This document shows, in pieces, positions 16,568 through 27,684 of a DNA stretch of 48,748 nt. The DNA is from JAFAGX01 sp035622175 (GTDB lineage Bacteria > Acidobacteriota > Terriglobia > Terriglobales > Acidobacteriaceae): the NCBI GenBank assembly GCA_035622175.1, contig DASPVV010000203.1:1-48748 (forward strand), written 5' to 3'. The position numbers and the translations under genes are program-made. Below the pieces are notes generated by a model. It had not been told where the DNA came from and ran no database searches. It saw only the letters and a list, made by a program, of their open reading frames with translations. How positions within the stretch are numbered: the stretch's first letter is position 1; the number at the start of each line of letters is the position of its first letter.

Positions 16568-18637
16568 ATGAGACAAGCTGTTCTGGCGGCCGCCATCTTT
16601 CTGATTTGCATGCCACCATTCCTCGGAGCGCAGAGCACCGGGCCCGAGGCGGAATGGCTCTTCGACGAAGTCAGCGGGCAGGTGACGCGCGATTCCGTCA
16701 ATGGCGTGGAGGATTCCATCCAAGGCCGGTTCAAGTGGGTGCAGGGTGTCTCGGGAAACGGGCTGCGTTTTGATGGTGAATCCACCGCCATTGTTCGCGG
16801 CTATAAGCATACCCCGGAGACGAAATCTGGGGTGACGGTAGATGCCTGGGTGGCCGTCAATGCATATCCATGGAACTGGCTCCCGATCGTAGAGCAGCGG
16901 CGCGAAGAACAGGCAGGCTATTCTTTCGGGATCGATTGTTTCGGACACCTAGGAATGAAGGTCGCAGTCGACGGTCAATGGTGGTCCTTGCTCTCCGAGG
17001 TGCAGCTTCCTCTCAAACGATGGGCTCACATCGCCGGCAGTTACGATCCGGCCACGGGAATCGCCATTTACATCAATGGCCGACCTGCGGGTCAACTCGC
17101 CTTGCGAGGAGCCCTAAGACCGGCTGAGCGGCAAGACCTGGTCATCGGCCGAGCTCGCGAGCCGATCCTGCCCGCGCAGTGGATTCATCCCAAGATTCCG
17201 GTGCGCTATTCGTTCGACGGAATTCTCGATGACCTACGCATTTACGGACGGAGCTTGTCTCCCCAGGAGATTGCCCAAGCATACTCCGATGTGCATGCCC
17301 CCGCCGGAGAGGTTTTGCCGTGGCCGGTTCTGCCATCCGGACCGCCCGGCGTTGGACGGTTCGGAGCGTTTTACACCACCTTGCACTATGACGACATGTG
17401 GGACGAGCCGCGACGCGTCGCGCCCAACTCCGATGTGGTGGTGCGGTTTGATCTGGCCCCGATTCGCATGGTGTTCTGGCAAGGCACCAACTATGGCGGA
17501 GATTGGGTTACGGAAAATAACAAGTGGTACACCGACGAATTCCTGGAAACCGGCGGCGAAGTCGATTGTCCGGGAGGCGAAGACTGTGAGCCGATGTCGG
17601 ACAAACAGAACCGCTATTCCCACGTTCGCATCCTCGAGACCAGCGATGCCCGCGCCGTCGTTCACTGGCGATACGGGCTCTGCGAGGTGGTGAACTACAG
17701 CTGTGCCAATCCGGACCCGAACACGGGATGGACGGATTGGGCAGACGAATACTTCACCATCTATCCCGACGGCGTGGCAGTGCGTAAGCAGGTTCTTTGG
17801 ACATCCAACTTCAAGAACTGGCACGAGTTCCAGGAGACCATCATTATTAACGGCCCGGGCACGCGACCGGAGGACAATATTCAACCCGCGGCGCTGACCA
17901 TCGGCAATATGGCGGGCGAGACGGTGACCTACTCCTGGGAGAACGGTCCCCCGCCGACGAACATGCCAACGCCGGAACACCCCAATCTACAGATGGTCAA
18001 TCTTAAGTCGGAATGGAAGCCGTTTCAGATCGTTCCCCCGACAAACTCATCCATCACCGCCTACACCGGGGAAGTGACCTACTCGATGTTCGAGTGGTGG
18101 AACCACTGGCCGGTGGCGCAGGTACGATCGAGCGGCATCTCCGCGGTGGCGCCGGATCGGCCGTCGCACTCTTCGCTCTCCCATATTTATTGGGACCCCT
18201 ACACGCAAAGCGACACTAGCATGACGAAACTTCTGCTCCACGGGTTGACGAGAAAATCGGCCAAAGAACTGATCCCCTTGGCAAAGTCCTGGCTTTCCCC
18301 GCCCAGTCTCGAGATCAGCGGTACAGGATTCCAGAACCAGGGTTACGATCCTTCGCAGCGGGCATTCGTGATCGTACGTCAGACTGCTGCGCGTCCTTCG
18401 CCACTGCGGCTTTCGCTCCCGGCCAGCCCCGAGTCTCCTCTGTCGAACCCTGCGTTCGTGATCAGGAACTGGGGCGATCAGGAGCCGACGCTGCTCATCG
18501 ATGGAGAGCCCATAACCCGGGGCTCAGTCTTCCGCTACGGTTTTGTCCCAACCCTTGACGCCAGTGACCTGGTGATATGGCTCAAGATGGAGTCGGCATC
18601 TCCGACCAGAATGGAACTTTCCGCAAGATCGCGCTGA
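16568..18637 (+). CDS. Secreted LamG/concanavalin-like protein of the sugar locus
   Basis: Exported protein of 689 residues. The start is ATG 16568, chosen because GGAGAG lies just before it and it begins a signal peptide (MRQAVLAAAIFLICMPPFLG, then AQS). Residues about 28-225 form a LamG/laminin-G-like jelly roll: AEWLFDE at the start, GNGLRFDG, TVDAWV, WAHIAGSYD, IYINGRPAGQL and FDGILDDLRIYGRSLS. The remaining 450 residues are a beta-rich region with no family I can name with confidence (MVFWQGTNYGGDWVTENNKW, YSMFEWWNHWPVAQV). Such proteins bind or cut polysaccharide. It is divergent from the beta-helix gene and convergent with the repressor gene (5 bp gap). The promoter carries the regulon motif. 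Confidence 0.8.
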   Translation: MRQAVLAAAIFLICMPPFLGAQSTGPEAEWLFDEVSGQVTRDSVNGVEDSIQGRFKWVQGVSGNGLRFDGESTAIVRGYKHTPETKSGVTVDAWVAVNAYPWNWLPIVEQRREEQAGYSFGIDCFGHLGMKVAVDGQWWSLLSEVQLPLKRWAHIAGSYDPATGIAIYINGRPAGQLALRGALRPAERQDLVIGRAREPILPAQWIHPKIPVRYSFDGILDDLRIYGRSLSPQEIAQAYSDVHAPAGEVLPWPVLPSGPPGVGRFGAFYTTLHYDDMWDEPRRVAPNSDVVVRFDLAPIRMVFWQGTNYGGDWVTENNKWYTDEFLETGGEVDCPGGEDCEPMSDKQNRYSHVRILETSDARAVVHWRYGLCEVVNYSCANPDPNTGWTDWADEYFTIYPDGVAVRKQVLWTSNFKNWHEFQETIIINGPGTRPEDNIQPAALTIGNMAGETVTYSWENGPPPTNMPTPEHPNLQMVNLKSEWKPFQIVPPTNSSITAYTGEVTYSMFEWWNHWPVAQVRSSGISAVAPDRPSHSSLSHIYWDPYTQSDTSMTKLLLHGLTRKSAKELIPLAKSWLSPPSLEISGTGFQNQGYDPSQRAFVIVRQTAARPSPLRLSLPASPESPLSNPAFVIRNWGDQEPTLLIDGEPITRGSVFRYGFVPTLDASDLVIWLKMESASPTRMELSARSR

Positions 18638-18642
18638 GGACC

Positions 18643-19410
18643 TTACTTGGTGGTGGAGGCCAGCAGCGCCTTGGTATCGGCGAGGTGCTCCAACATCTGG
18701 CGGCGCGCATTGTCGGCATCGCGCTGCTGAATCGCAGCATAAATCCGCTTGTGGAATGTAAGCGGCCGCTCGAGCGACACCCGCGTGGAGAGTTGCGACA
18801 TGCTGGTCAGTACGCTGCGGTGAATCACGTTAAACAGCAGGTGGCAAATACGGTTCCCGCTGGCCCGGAAGATACATTGATGGAAGGCAAGATCGGCTTC
18901 CAACCGCTCCTGATTGGTGCGGCAGTTTTCCATGGCAGCAATCGCCCGTCTTAGGTTTACCAGGTCTTCGGTCGTCGCTCGTTCCGCAGCCCGTGCCGCC
19001 AACTCCGGCTCCACGATCATCCGCGTCTCCATCAGCTCATGGTGGGAAATGTCATCTAACAGGATCAGGAAGTCGAGCGGTTCTTGAAGAATCAACTCTG
19101 CGCTGGCGCTGAGATACGTGCCATCGCCGACTCTCTGGGTTAGAACGCCCATGATCTCGAGCACCTTGAGGGCTTGACGCAGCGAAGCTCGGTTCACCCC
19201 AAATTCCTTCGCCAGCTCTCGTTCCGGAGGGAACTTGGCACCCGGCACGATTTCTCCGGTTGAGATCAAGCGTTTGATGTTACCGATGAGTTTGGTGGTT
19301 ACCCGCGTATCGGCCGGCGACTTGGGATGCATTTGCACGGTGGATGCCATCGATTCCGCCCTGACCTTATTCGTTCCTCCCTTTATAACAGGTGTGCCCG
19401 CGACTTCCAT
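18643..19410 (-). CDS. FadR-subfamily GntR transcriptional regulator
   Basis: Metabolite-responsive repressor of 255 residues. The N-terminal winged helix-turn-helix is seen as IKRLISTGEIVPGAKFPPER, ELAKEFGVNRASLRQALKVL and MGVLTQRVGDGTYLS. The C-terminal all-helical FCD effector domain has the metal-ligand-like pattern of this family (ETRMIVEPELAARAAERATT, then DLAFHQCIFRASGN and LTFHKRIYAAI with histidines spaced as in FCD proteins). The start is ATG 19410, preceded by GGGAG at seven bases; ATG 19350 is a weaker alternative. It sits between the secreted LamG gene and the divergent dehydrogenase operon. Palindromes of the TGGT-N3-ACCA type at four locus promoters make it the likely regulator of the entire locus; the inducer may be a sugar acid such as L-galactonate or L-fuconate (inference). 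Confidence 0.9.
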   Translation of the reverse strand: MEVAGTPVIKGGTNKVRAESMASTVQMHPKSPADTRVTTKLIGNIKRLISTGEIVPGAKFPPERELAKEFGVNRASLRQALKVLEIMGVLTQRVGDGTYLSASAELILQEPLDFLILLDDISHHELMETRMIVEPELAARAAERATTEDLVNLRRAIAAMENCRTNQERLEADLAFHQCIFRASGNRICHLLFNVIHRSVLTSMSQLSTRVSLERPLTFHKRIYAAIQQRDADNARRQMLEHLADTKALLASTTK

Positions 19411-19483
19411 TGTAAATCTCCCGCCAAATTGGTACAGCAACTACGGAGCAGCCGGTCGGCCGCGACCGCCGACTGCGCTCCAC

Positions 19484-19511
19484 AATGGTTCGAAGTAACC
19501 CGCTTATCCTA
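19484..19511 (-). promoter_or_regulatory. Possible autoregulated promoter of the FadR-family gene
   Basis: Minus strand: a -10-like TAGGAT (19511-19506) with only a weak -35, followed by GGTTACTTCGAACC (19487-19500), an imperfect inverted repeat sharing the TTCGAACC half of site A. This is suggestive of weaker autoregulation, but the match to the locus motif is poor. Confidence 0.3.
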
Positions 19512-19531
19512 CTAGCTTTGAGGTAACTTCC

Positions 19532-19588
19532 TTGACGCCTGCACTCTGCCTCCCTATAATCGGGTCGCAGATTGATTGGCTGAACCAA
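19532..19588 (+). promoter_or_regulatory. Promoter of the dehydrogenase-symporter operon with FadR-type operator (site B)
   Basis: -35 TTGACG (19532-19537), 17 bp spacer, consensus -10 TATAAT (19555-19560). The palindrome TTGGCTGAACCAA (19576-19588) lies at about +10, a roadblock position. It differs from the TonB receptor site by only two central bases. The operon runs to 24057. Confidence 0.7.
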
Positions 19589-19632
19589 GTACCCGATTCA
19601 GGGTTGGCTCGGTGGAGGGAAAGGACCACGCG

Positions 19633-20607
19633 GTGAGACAGATTCTGCTGCAAGCGCCGGGCGAGTTAGTCGAGCGTCAGGTGCAGCGCCCCGGGGCGCG
19701 CCCCGGGGAAGCCCTGGTGCGCATCCGGCGGGTTGGCGTCTGCGGCAGTGACTTTCATGCGCTGGCGGGTCGCCATCCCATCTACACTTATCCGCGCGTG
19801 CTGGGGCATGAGTTGGCAGGGGAGATTGTGGAGATCCCGGCCAATGGAAACGGCCTCAGGGTAGGGGACCAATGCGCCATCGACCCGTACATTTCTTGTG
19901 GCTCATGCAGCGCCTGTCTGCGGGGTCGAACCAACTGCTGCGAAAACCTAAAGCTCTACGGCGTCCATGTTGATGGGGGAATGCAGGGCTTCTTATCGGT
20001 ACGCCTTGATCTTCTGCACAAATCCAGATCTCTTTCTTTCGACCAACTGGCGCTCATCGAGACGCTTGGGATTGGTGCCCATGCGGTCAGCCGAAGTGGC
20101 TTGGAAGCGGGCGCGAGCGTGTTGGTGATCGGAGCCGGTCCCATCGGTCTTGCGGTCATCCAGTTCGCGCAAATCGCCGGCGCCAGGGTACGGGTTGTCG
20201 AACTCAACCCTTGGCGCCGCCGGTTCGCGGGTGCGGAAACTCTGTCGAGCCCCGTCGGACAACTCGCCGACGTGGTCTTCGATGCCACGGGCAGTTCAGC
20301 GTCCATGGGCTCAAGCTTGCAAAACGTAGCGCCAACCGGACGACTGGTTTATGTTGGACTCACCCGGGAACCGATCACGATCAACGATGGTCTGTTGCAC
20401 CGCCGCGAGATCACCATCTCGGCCAGCCGTAACAGTTGCGGCCAGTTCCCGCGGATCATCCAGATGCTCGAGGAAGGACGGATCGACACCACTCCGTGGA
20501 TCTCGGACCGTATGGCACTGCCCGAAGTCCCGCGTCGACTCCCGGATCTTCCTAGCAAATCCACCTTAATCAAGGCGGTAGTAGAGCTCGATGATGGGGA
20601 CGCTTAG
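19633..20607 (+). CDS. Zinc-dependent medium-chain dehydrogenase, LgoD (L-galactonate 5-dehydrogenase)-like
   Basis: NAD(P)-dependent polyol/sugar-acid dehydrogenase of 324 residues. Catalytic zinc ligands C37 (VGVCGSD), H59-E60 (YPRVLGHE) and E143 are present, as are all four structural-zinc cysteines (C89, C92, C95, C103 in CGSCSACLRGRTNCC). The nucleotide fold has VLVIGAGPIGLAVIQ (about 163-177). YPRVLGHE, GRTNCCE and GVHVDGG closely recall E. coli YjjN/LgoD, which oxidises L-galactonate to D-tagaturonate. The start is GTG 19633, where the family N-terminus MRQILL begins; a TTG at 19576 lies in the operator. It is the first gene of an operon with a symporter, AKR and lactonase. Alternative: a 2-keto-3-deoxy-L-fuconate or other sugar-acid dehydrogenase. 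Confidence 0.85.
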   Translation: MRQILLQAPGELVERQVQRPGARPGEALVRIRRVGVCGSDFHALAGRHPIYTYPRVLGHELAGEIVEIPANGNGLRVGDQCAIDPYISCGSCSACLRGRTNCCENLKLYGVHVDGGMQGFLSVRLDLLHKSRSLSFDQLALIETLGIGAHAVSRSGLEAGASVLVIGAGPIGLAVIQFAQIAGARVRVVELNPWRRRFAGAETLSSPVGQLADVVFDATGSSASMGSSLQNVAPTGRLVYVGLTREPITINDGLLHRREITISASRNSCGQFPRIIQMLEEGRIDTTPWISDRMALPEVPRRLPDLPSKSTLIKAVVELDDGDA

Positions 20608-20640
20608 AACACTGTTTTCGATACCCTTAGAGGGGGAACG

Positions 20641-22251
20641 TTGCGAATTCCGGTCCTCGACTTGGCCATTATCGTCGGGTACATCGTCACTATCCTCTCG
20701 ATCGGCGTACTTTCCACCCGCAAGCAAGCGGTCACGGGACAAGTTTTCTTCTTGGCTGGACGTTCCCTCCCCTGGGGAATTGTCGGGGCGGCACTGTTCG
20801 CGAGCAACATCTCTACCATCCACCTGGTTGGTCTCACCGCGTCCGGATACAACGAGGGCCTGGTTTGGGGGAACTTCGAGTGGATGGCTGTGTTTACCTT
20901 GATTCTGCTCTCGTTGGTGTTCGCCCCATTTTACTTCCGCAGCCGGCTTTCCACCTTGCCCGAGTTTCTCGAGCGGCGCTACAGTCCGGCCTGCCGGTCG
21001 TTCCTGGCCTTGATGGCGATTGTTGCCGCTCTGTTCATCCATATCGGCATGAGTCTTTATGCGGGCGCGGCGGTGTTTCAGCAGTTCTTCGGTGTCAGTG
21101 TCCTGACCTCGATTCTGATCGTCGCGGCCGTCGTCTCCATTTACACGGTCCTCGGCGGATTGAAGGCGGTGGTGGTCACGGAAACCTTCAACACGGGCTT
21201 TTTGCTGCTGGGAGCCTGCATCATTACGGTATTTTCTGTACGCGCTCTTCCCCACAACGGCATCCACACCTTTTCCCAGTTTGCCGCCGCCACCAGACCC
21301 GCGCAGTTAAACATGCTGCAGTGGCACAGCTCGGTGGGGTTGAATTGGTACGCAGTTTTTCTGGGATATCCCGTGCTGGGGGTGTGGTATTGGTGCACCG
21401 ACCAGACCATTGTGCAGCGTGTGCTGGGTGCGCGATCCGAGCGGGACGCGCAGTTAGGCCCTTTGCTCGCGGGCTTTCTTAAGATCCTGCCGGTTTTTTT
21501 TCTGGTCCTTCCCGGCGTGATTGCCTACGTTCTGTTCCGCGACCAGATTGGCTCGTCGAGCAATCAGACACTGCCGGTTCTCATCAATCAGTTGTTGCCG
21601 ACCGGCATCAAAGGCCTGATTTCGGCAGCCGTACTGGCCGCCCTGCTCAGCGCTGTCTCGGCTGCCCTGAACAGCTCGGGAACGCTGGTCGCCGTTGACA
21701 TCGTCAAGCGGCTGCGACCACAAACCTCAGATCGAACTCAGGTCTTGGTGGGACGTGCCAGCTCGGTTGTGGTTATGCTGTTGGCCATCCTTTGGTCGAC
21801 ACAAGGGGGGAGATATTCGAGCATTTTCGAGGCCATCAACGTGATTGCGGCCGATCTTGCTCCCCCCATCACGGCGGTATTTCTGTGGGGAGTCTTTTGG
21901 CGACGGGGCACCCGGCAAGCGGCTCTGGCCACGCTCGTCTTCGGATTCCTGATCGGTGCCGTGTCGTTCGTGCTGGATTTGCCCTTGTTCGGAACCGAGA
22001 AGATCATAAGCCACAGGCTTGGGATTCCATTCCTGATGCAGGCTTGGTGGGTGTTCTGTCTCTGCAGCGGGTTATACGTGGTCGTCAGCCTGGTGACGCC
22101 ACCTCCCTCCGAGCAACAGATTGAGGGCCTGACCTGGGAGAATCCGGTCGCGGCGATTCTCGGCGATTCCGCGTCGACCTCATCGGCGCCTCGGCGGGTT
22201 GCCGCTGCCTTGCTCGTCACGATGGCGATGCTTTACTACCTTTTCCGATAG
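20641..22251 (+). CDS. SSS-family sodium:solute symporter
   Basis: Inner-membrane sodium-coupled symporter of 536 residues with about 13-14 helices. Family signatures: an early helix pair ending in FFLAGRSLPWGIVGAALFAS followed by NISTIHLVGLTASGYNEGL (the SGLT-type first conserved helix), YTVLGGLKAVVVTETFN, and the Na+ site helix LISAAVLAALLSAVSAALNS. It is closest in appearance to the sugar-transporting branch (SGLT-like; GVWYWCTDQTIVQRVLGARS is typical of that branch). TTG 20641 follows GAGGGGGAACG, so TTG is accepted as start. It lies 33 bp after the dehydrogenase gene. It probably brings the L-sugar or sugar acid into the cytoplasm for the neighbouring enzymes. Confidence 0.9.
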   Translation: MRIPVLDLAIIVGYIVTILSIGVLSTRKQAVTGQVFFLAGRSLPWGIVGAALFASNISTIHLVGLTASGYNEGLVWGNFEWMAVFTLILLSLVFAPFYFRSRLSTLPEFLERRYSPACRSFLALMAIVAALFIHIGMSLYAGAAVFQQFFGVSVLTSILIVAAVVSIYTVLGGLKAVVVTETFNTGFLLLGACIITVFSVRALPHNGIHTFSQFAAATRPAQLNMLQWHSSVGLNWYAVFLGYPVLGVWYWCTDQTIVQRVLGARSERDAQLGPLLAGFLKILPVFFLVLPGVIAYVLFRDQIGSSSNQTLPVLINQLLPTGIKGLISAAVLAALLSAVSAALNSSGTLVAVDIVKRLRPQTSDRTQVLVGRASSVVVMLLAILWSTQGGRYSSIFEAINVIAADLAPPITAVFLWGVFWRRGTRQAALATLVFGFLIGAVSFVLDLPLFGTEKIISHRLGIPFLMQAWWVFCLCSGLYVVVSLVTPPPSEQQIEGLTWENPVAAILGDSASTSSAPRRVAAALLVTMAMLYYLFR

Positions 22252-22284
22252 CAATTCCAGTCCGGCATGCGGAAGGAGTAGGCC

Positions 22285-23214
22285 TTGCAATATCGAACTC
22301 TGGGTAAGACGGCTCTGAGTGTATCGGTGCTGAGCTTCGGCGCATCGTCTCTGGGGGGTGTTTTCAAGCCGGTCGAGGAGTCGGTGGCGATCCGCACCGT
22401 CCACACTGCCCTGGACCTGGGTATTAACTTCATCGACGTGTCTCCCTTCTATGGCTATTCCAGGGCCGAGGAAGTGCTCGGGAAAGCGCTGCGAGGAATC
22501 CCGCGTGAGCGCTATTATCTCGCGACGAAAGTAGGACGCTACGGAGACGCCGAGTTCGATTTCTCGGCCGAGCGCTCCGCCCAGAGCCTGGATCAAAGTT
22601 TGCGAAGGTTGGGTGTCGACTATGTGGACCTTATCCAGTCCCACGATAACGAGTACGGCGACCTCCATCAGGTGATCGAGGAAACCCTACCTGCCCTCCG
22701 CGGGCTGCAAGAGCAGGGGAAAGCGCGTTTTGTCGGTGTCACCGGCTATCCGCTCAAGATCTTTCGTACCCTTCTTTCCCGTACCGAAGCGGACACGATC
22801 CTGTCGTACAATCACTATTCTCTGAACGACACGACCTTGGTCTCCTTGCTGCCCTGCTTAAAGCAGAAACAGGTGGGGATCATCAATGCCTCTCCGGTAT
22901 CCCAGGGCCTGCTCACGAATCACGCGCTGCCGGCTTGGCATCCGGCTCCCGAGGATGTGCGGAAGGCGTGCGCTGCGGCTGCGGCCTATTGCCGCGCCCA
23001 GGGGGCCGACATCGCCAAACTGGCCATCCAATTCTCGCTCAGCAACCCTGACATCCACACTACCTTGGTCGGGACCGCCAACCCGGCGCATCTTGAAAAG
23101 AACGTGAAGTGGATCGAAGAGCCGATCGACCAGCATCTGCTCGAGCAGGTGCAAGAACGGTTGGCGGGCATTAAAGATCGAGGCTGGACGCTCGGCCGTG
23201 CGGAAAACAATTGA
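22285..23214 (+). CDS. Aldo/keto reductase, L-galactose/L-fucose dehydrogenase-like
   Basis: Cytoplasmic NAD(P)-dependent sugar dehydrogenase of 309 residues, oxidising an L-aldose at C1 to its lactone. The AKR catalytic tetrad is visible: D51, Y56, K82 and H120 (INFIDVSPFYG, LATKVGRYG, DLIQSHDNEYG). Many blocks resemble plant L-galactose dehydrogenase: LSFGASSLGGVF, GRYGDAEFDFSAERS, LSYNHYSLNDTTL, IINASPVSQGLLT and LAIQFSLSNPDI. Bacterial L-fucose dehydrogenases of the same branch are the alternative. TTG 22285 is preceded by GGAAGGAG. Its lactone product is the expected substrate of the downstream amidohydrolase. Confidence 0.88.
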   Translation: MQYRTLGKTALSVSVLSFGASSLGGVFKPVEESVAIRTVHTALDLGINFIDVSPFYGYSRAEEVLGKALRGIPRERYYLATKVGRYGDAEFDFSAERSAQSLDQSLRRLGVDYVDLIQSHDNEYGDLHQVIEETLPALRGLQEQGKARFVGVTGYPLKIFRTLLSRTEADTILSYNHYSLNDTTLVSLLPCLKQKQVGIINASPVSQGLLTNHALPAWHPAPEDVRKACAAAAAYCRAQGADIAKLAIQFSLSNPDIHTTLVGTANPAHLEKNVKWIEEPIDQHLLEQVQERLAGIKDRGWTLGRAENN

Positions 23215-23220
23215 GCCGCC

Positions 23221-24057
23221 ATGCGGGAAGAGCGAATCGATTCCCATCACCACCTCTGGAAGTACACCCCAGCGGAATATCCGTGGATGCTGCGGGGGAT
23301 GGAAGCCATCCGCCGCGACTTCCTCGTGCCCGATCTCGAGCAAGCGATGCGCGCCGGAGGAATCACGGGAGTGGTGACCGTCCAGGCGCGGCAGAGCCTG
23401 GTTGAGACGGAATGGCTTCTCGACCTTGCGGCTCACCATAGCTTTATGCGCGGAATCGTAGGCTGGGTTCCTTTGGTTGATTCCGGGGTTGGCTCGCTGC
23501 TTGCAAGGTATGCCGCCCACCCGAAGCTGAAGGCGGTGCGGCACGTCCTCCACGATGAGCCCGACGATTTCTACATTTTGCGCGAAGACTTCAATCGGGG
23601 AATCGCCCGGCTCAGGGATTTTGGTCTGCGCTACGACATTCTCATCTTCGAACGTCACCTTCCCCAGACCATTGCATTCGTGGACCGTCATCCGCGGCAG
23701 CCTTTCATCGTCGACCATATCGCGAAGCCAAGGATTCGGGAGAAGATTCTCTCTCCCTGGCGGGAACGGATCAAGGACCTTGCCCGCCGAGAGAATGTCT
23801 ATTGCAAGTTGTCGGGGCTGGTCACGGAAGCGGATTGGAACGAGTGGACGGAAGCGGATCTCAAGCCTTTCCTCGAAGTGGCTCTCGAATGCTTTGGCCC
23901 GCAGCGTCTGATGTTCGGTTCCGACTGGCCCGTAGCCCTGGTTGCGTGCGGGTATGAGAAGTGGGTTAGGGTTGTCGAACGGGCTACCGCCACACTCTCC
24001 ATCGCTGAGCGCGACTGTTTGTTCGGGAACACCGCCAAAGAGGCGTACGGGCTCTAG
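23221..24057 (+). CDS. COG3618 amidohydrolase, sugar-acid lactonase (L-fuconolactonase/L-galactonolactonase type)
   Basis: TIM-barrel hydrolase of 278 residues that opens a sugar 1,4- or 1,5-lactone to the aldonate. The metal-binding H9-x-H11 motif is in DSHHHLW; further family residues are K196 in YCKLSGL, H166 in VDHIAKP, and the terminal-barrel aspartate D235 in FGSDWPV. The order DSHHHLWKY, VDHIAKP, KLSGL, GSDWP is the hallmark of COG3618 lactonases such as L-fuconolactonase and L-galactonolactonase. ATG 23221 follows the AKR stop by 6 bp. Last gene of the operon; it ends 15 bp before the convergent alaS end with no obvious terminator between. Confidence 0.9.
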   Translation: MREERIDSHHHLWKYTPAEYPWMLRGMEAIRRDFLVPDLEQAMRAGGITGVVTVQARQSLVETEWLLDLAAHHSFMRGIVGWVPLVDSGVGSLLARYAAHPKLKAVRHVLHDEPDDFYILREDFNRGIARLRDFGLRYDILIFERHLPQTIAFVDRHPRQPFIVDHIAKPRIREKILSPWRERIKDLARRENVYCKLSGLVTEADWNEWTEADLKPFLEVALECFGPQRLMFGSDWPVALVACGYEKWVRVVERATATLSIAERDCLFGNTAKEAYGL

Positions 24058-24072
24058 CCACCCAGCCTCTGC

Positions 24073-26943
<2,871 letters not shown>

Positions 26944-27010
26944 TTTAAATGATGGCGAGGCCCGTCTGGTCCCAGGGTCCATGACCTCCCGAGGTTCCAG
27001 GGCCATCGCG

Positions 27011-27556
27011 CTACCCGGGAGGATCTTCTTCCTCGAGCCCGCTGAAGCTTGCTTCGTCGGCATTCCACTGTTTGCAGATCGCGAAGATCGCCCGGGATGT
27101 GAAGCCCGCACGCAGGAGCTGGCGACACACCCGCGCCAGCTGCCTCTGATCTTTGGGTTTGGCGATTCGTTTGCGGCGCAGATAGGCGCGCGCGAGCTGT
27201 TCCTCATCCACCTCGTCGTAAGCGGCATCCACCGCCTGCGCGATGACTTCGGCATGAACCCCCCTGGCTTTCAGGTCGCAAATCACACGCCGGCGGCCGA
27301 ACTTTTCATTGTCGCGGCGCAAGCCTGTATAGGCCGCCGCATAGTGAGCGTCATCGAGATAGCCTTGATCCTTCAGCCGGCGAATCACCCGTTCCAGAAG
27401 CGTCTGCCCGTGGGCGGTTTCGACATCCACCCGCGGGCGCAGCAAGCGTTTTAGCTCCGCCACCGAGCGCATGCGCCGTGCCAGCGCGCCAATGGCGTAG
27501 GCGTAGAGTTCATCTTCGGTATCAGCCTTGCGAACTCGAGGAACCACGCTGCGCAC
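27011..27556 (-). CDS. recX: Regulatory protein RecX
   Basis: RecA modulator of 181 residues built of three-helix repeats. Family segments: AYAIGALARRMRSVAELKRL, VIRRLKDQGYLDDAHYAAAY, KFGRRRVICDLKARGV and the C-terminal RQLARVCRQLLRAGFTSRAI. The GTG at 27556 is the only usable start giving a full N-terminus, with GAGG very close by, so the exact start is uncertain. It lies 67 bp upstream of alaS on the same strand; recA is not present upstream, where a divergent STAS gene begins. Confidence 0.9.
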   Translation of the reverse strand: MRSVVPRVRKADTEDELYAYAIGALARRMRSVAELKRLLRPRVDVETAHGQTLLERVIRRLKDQGYLDDAHYAAAYTGLRRDNEKFGRRRVICDLKARGVHAEVIAQAVDAAYDEVDEEQLARAYLRRKRIAKPKDQRQLARVCRQLLRAGFTSRAIFAICKQWNADEASFSGLEEEDPPG

Positions 27557-27684
27557 CCCTCGGATCCCGCTTGCATCCCCAGCCGTTTACGGCGTTTAAC
27601 TTCTTTTAACATCTTTTTTGGTGACAGGCGGAACTTTTGCCCGTCTATTTTCGTATTCGAGGTAGAAGCCAGAAGGATGGCATC

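Noticed and set aside
26944..27255. A 104-codon N-terminal extension of AlaS
   Set aside because: Lies in the recX gene in another frame and has no AlaS homology; MELPMITG is the normal start.
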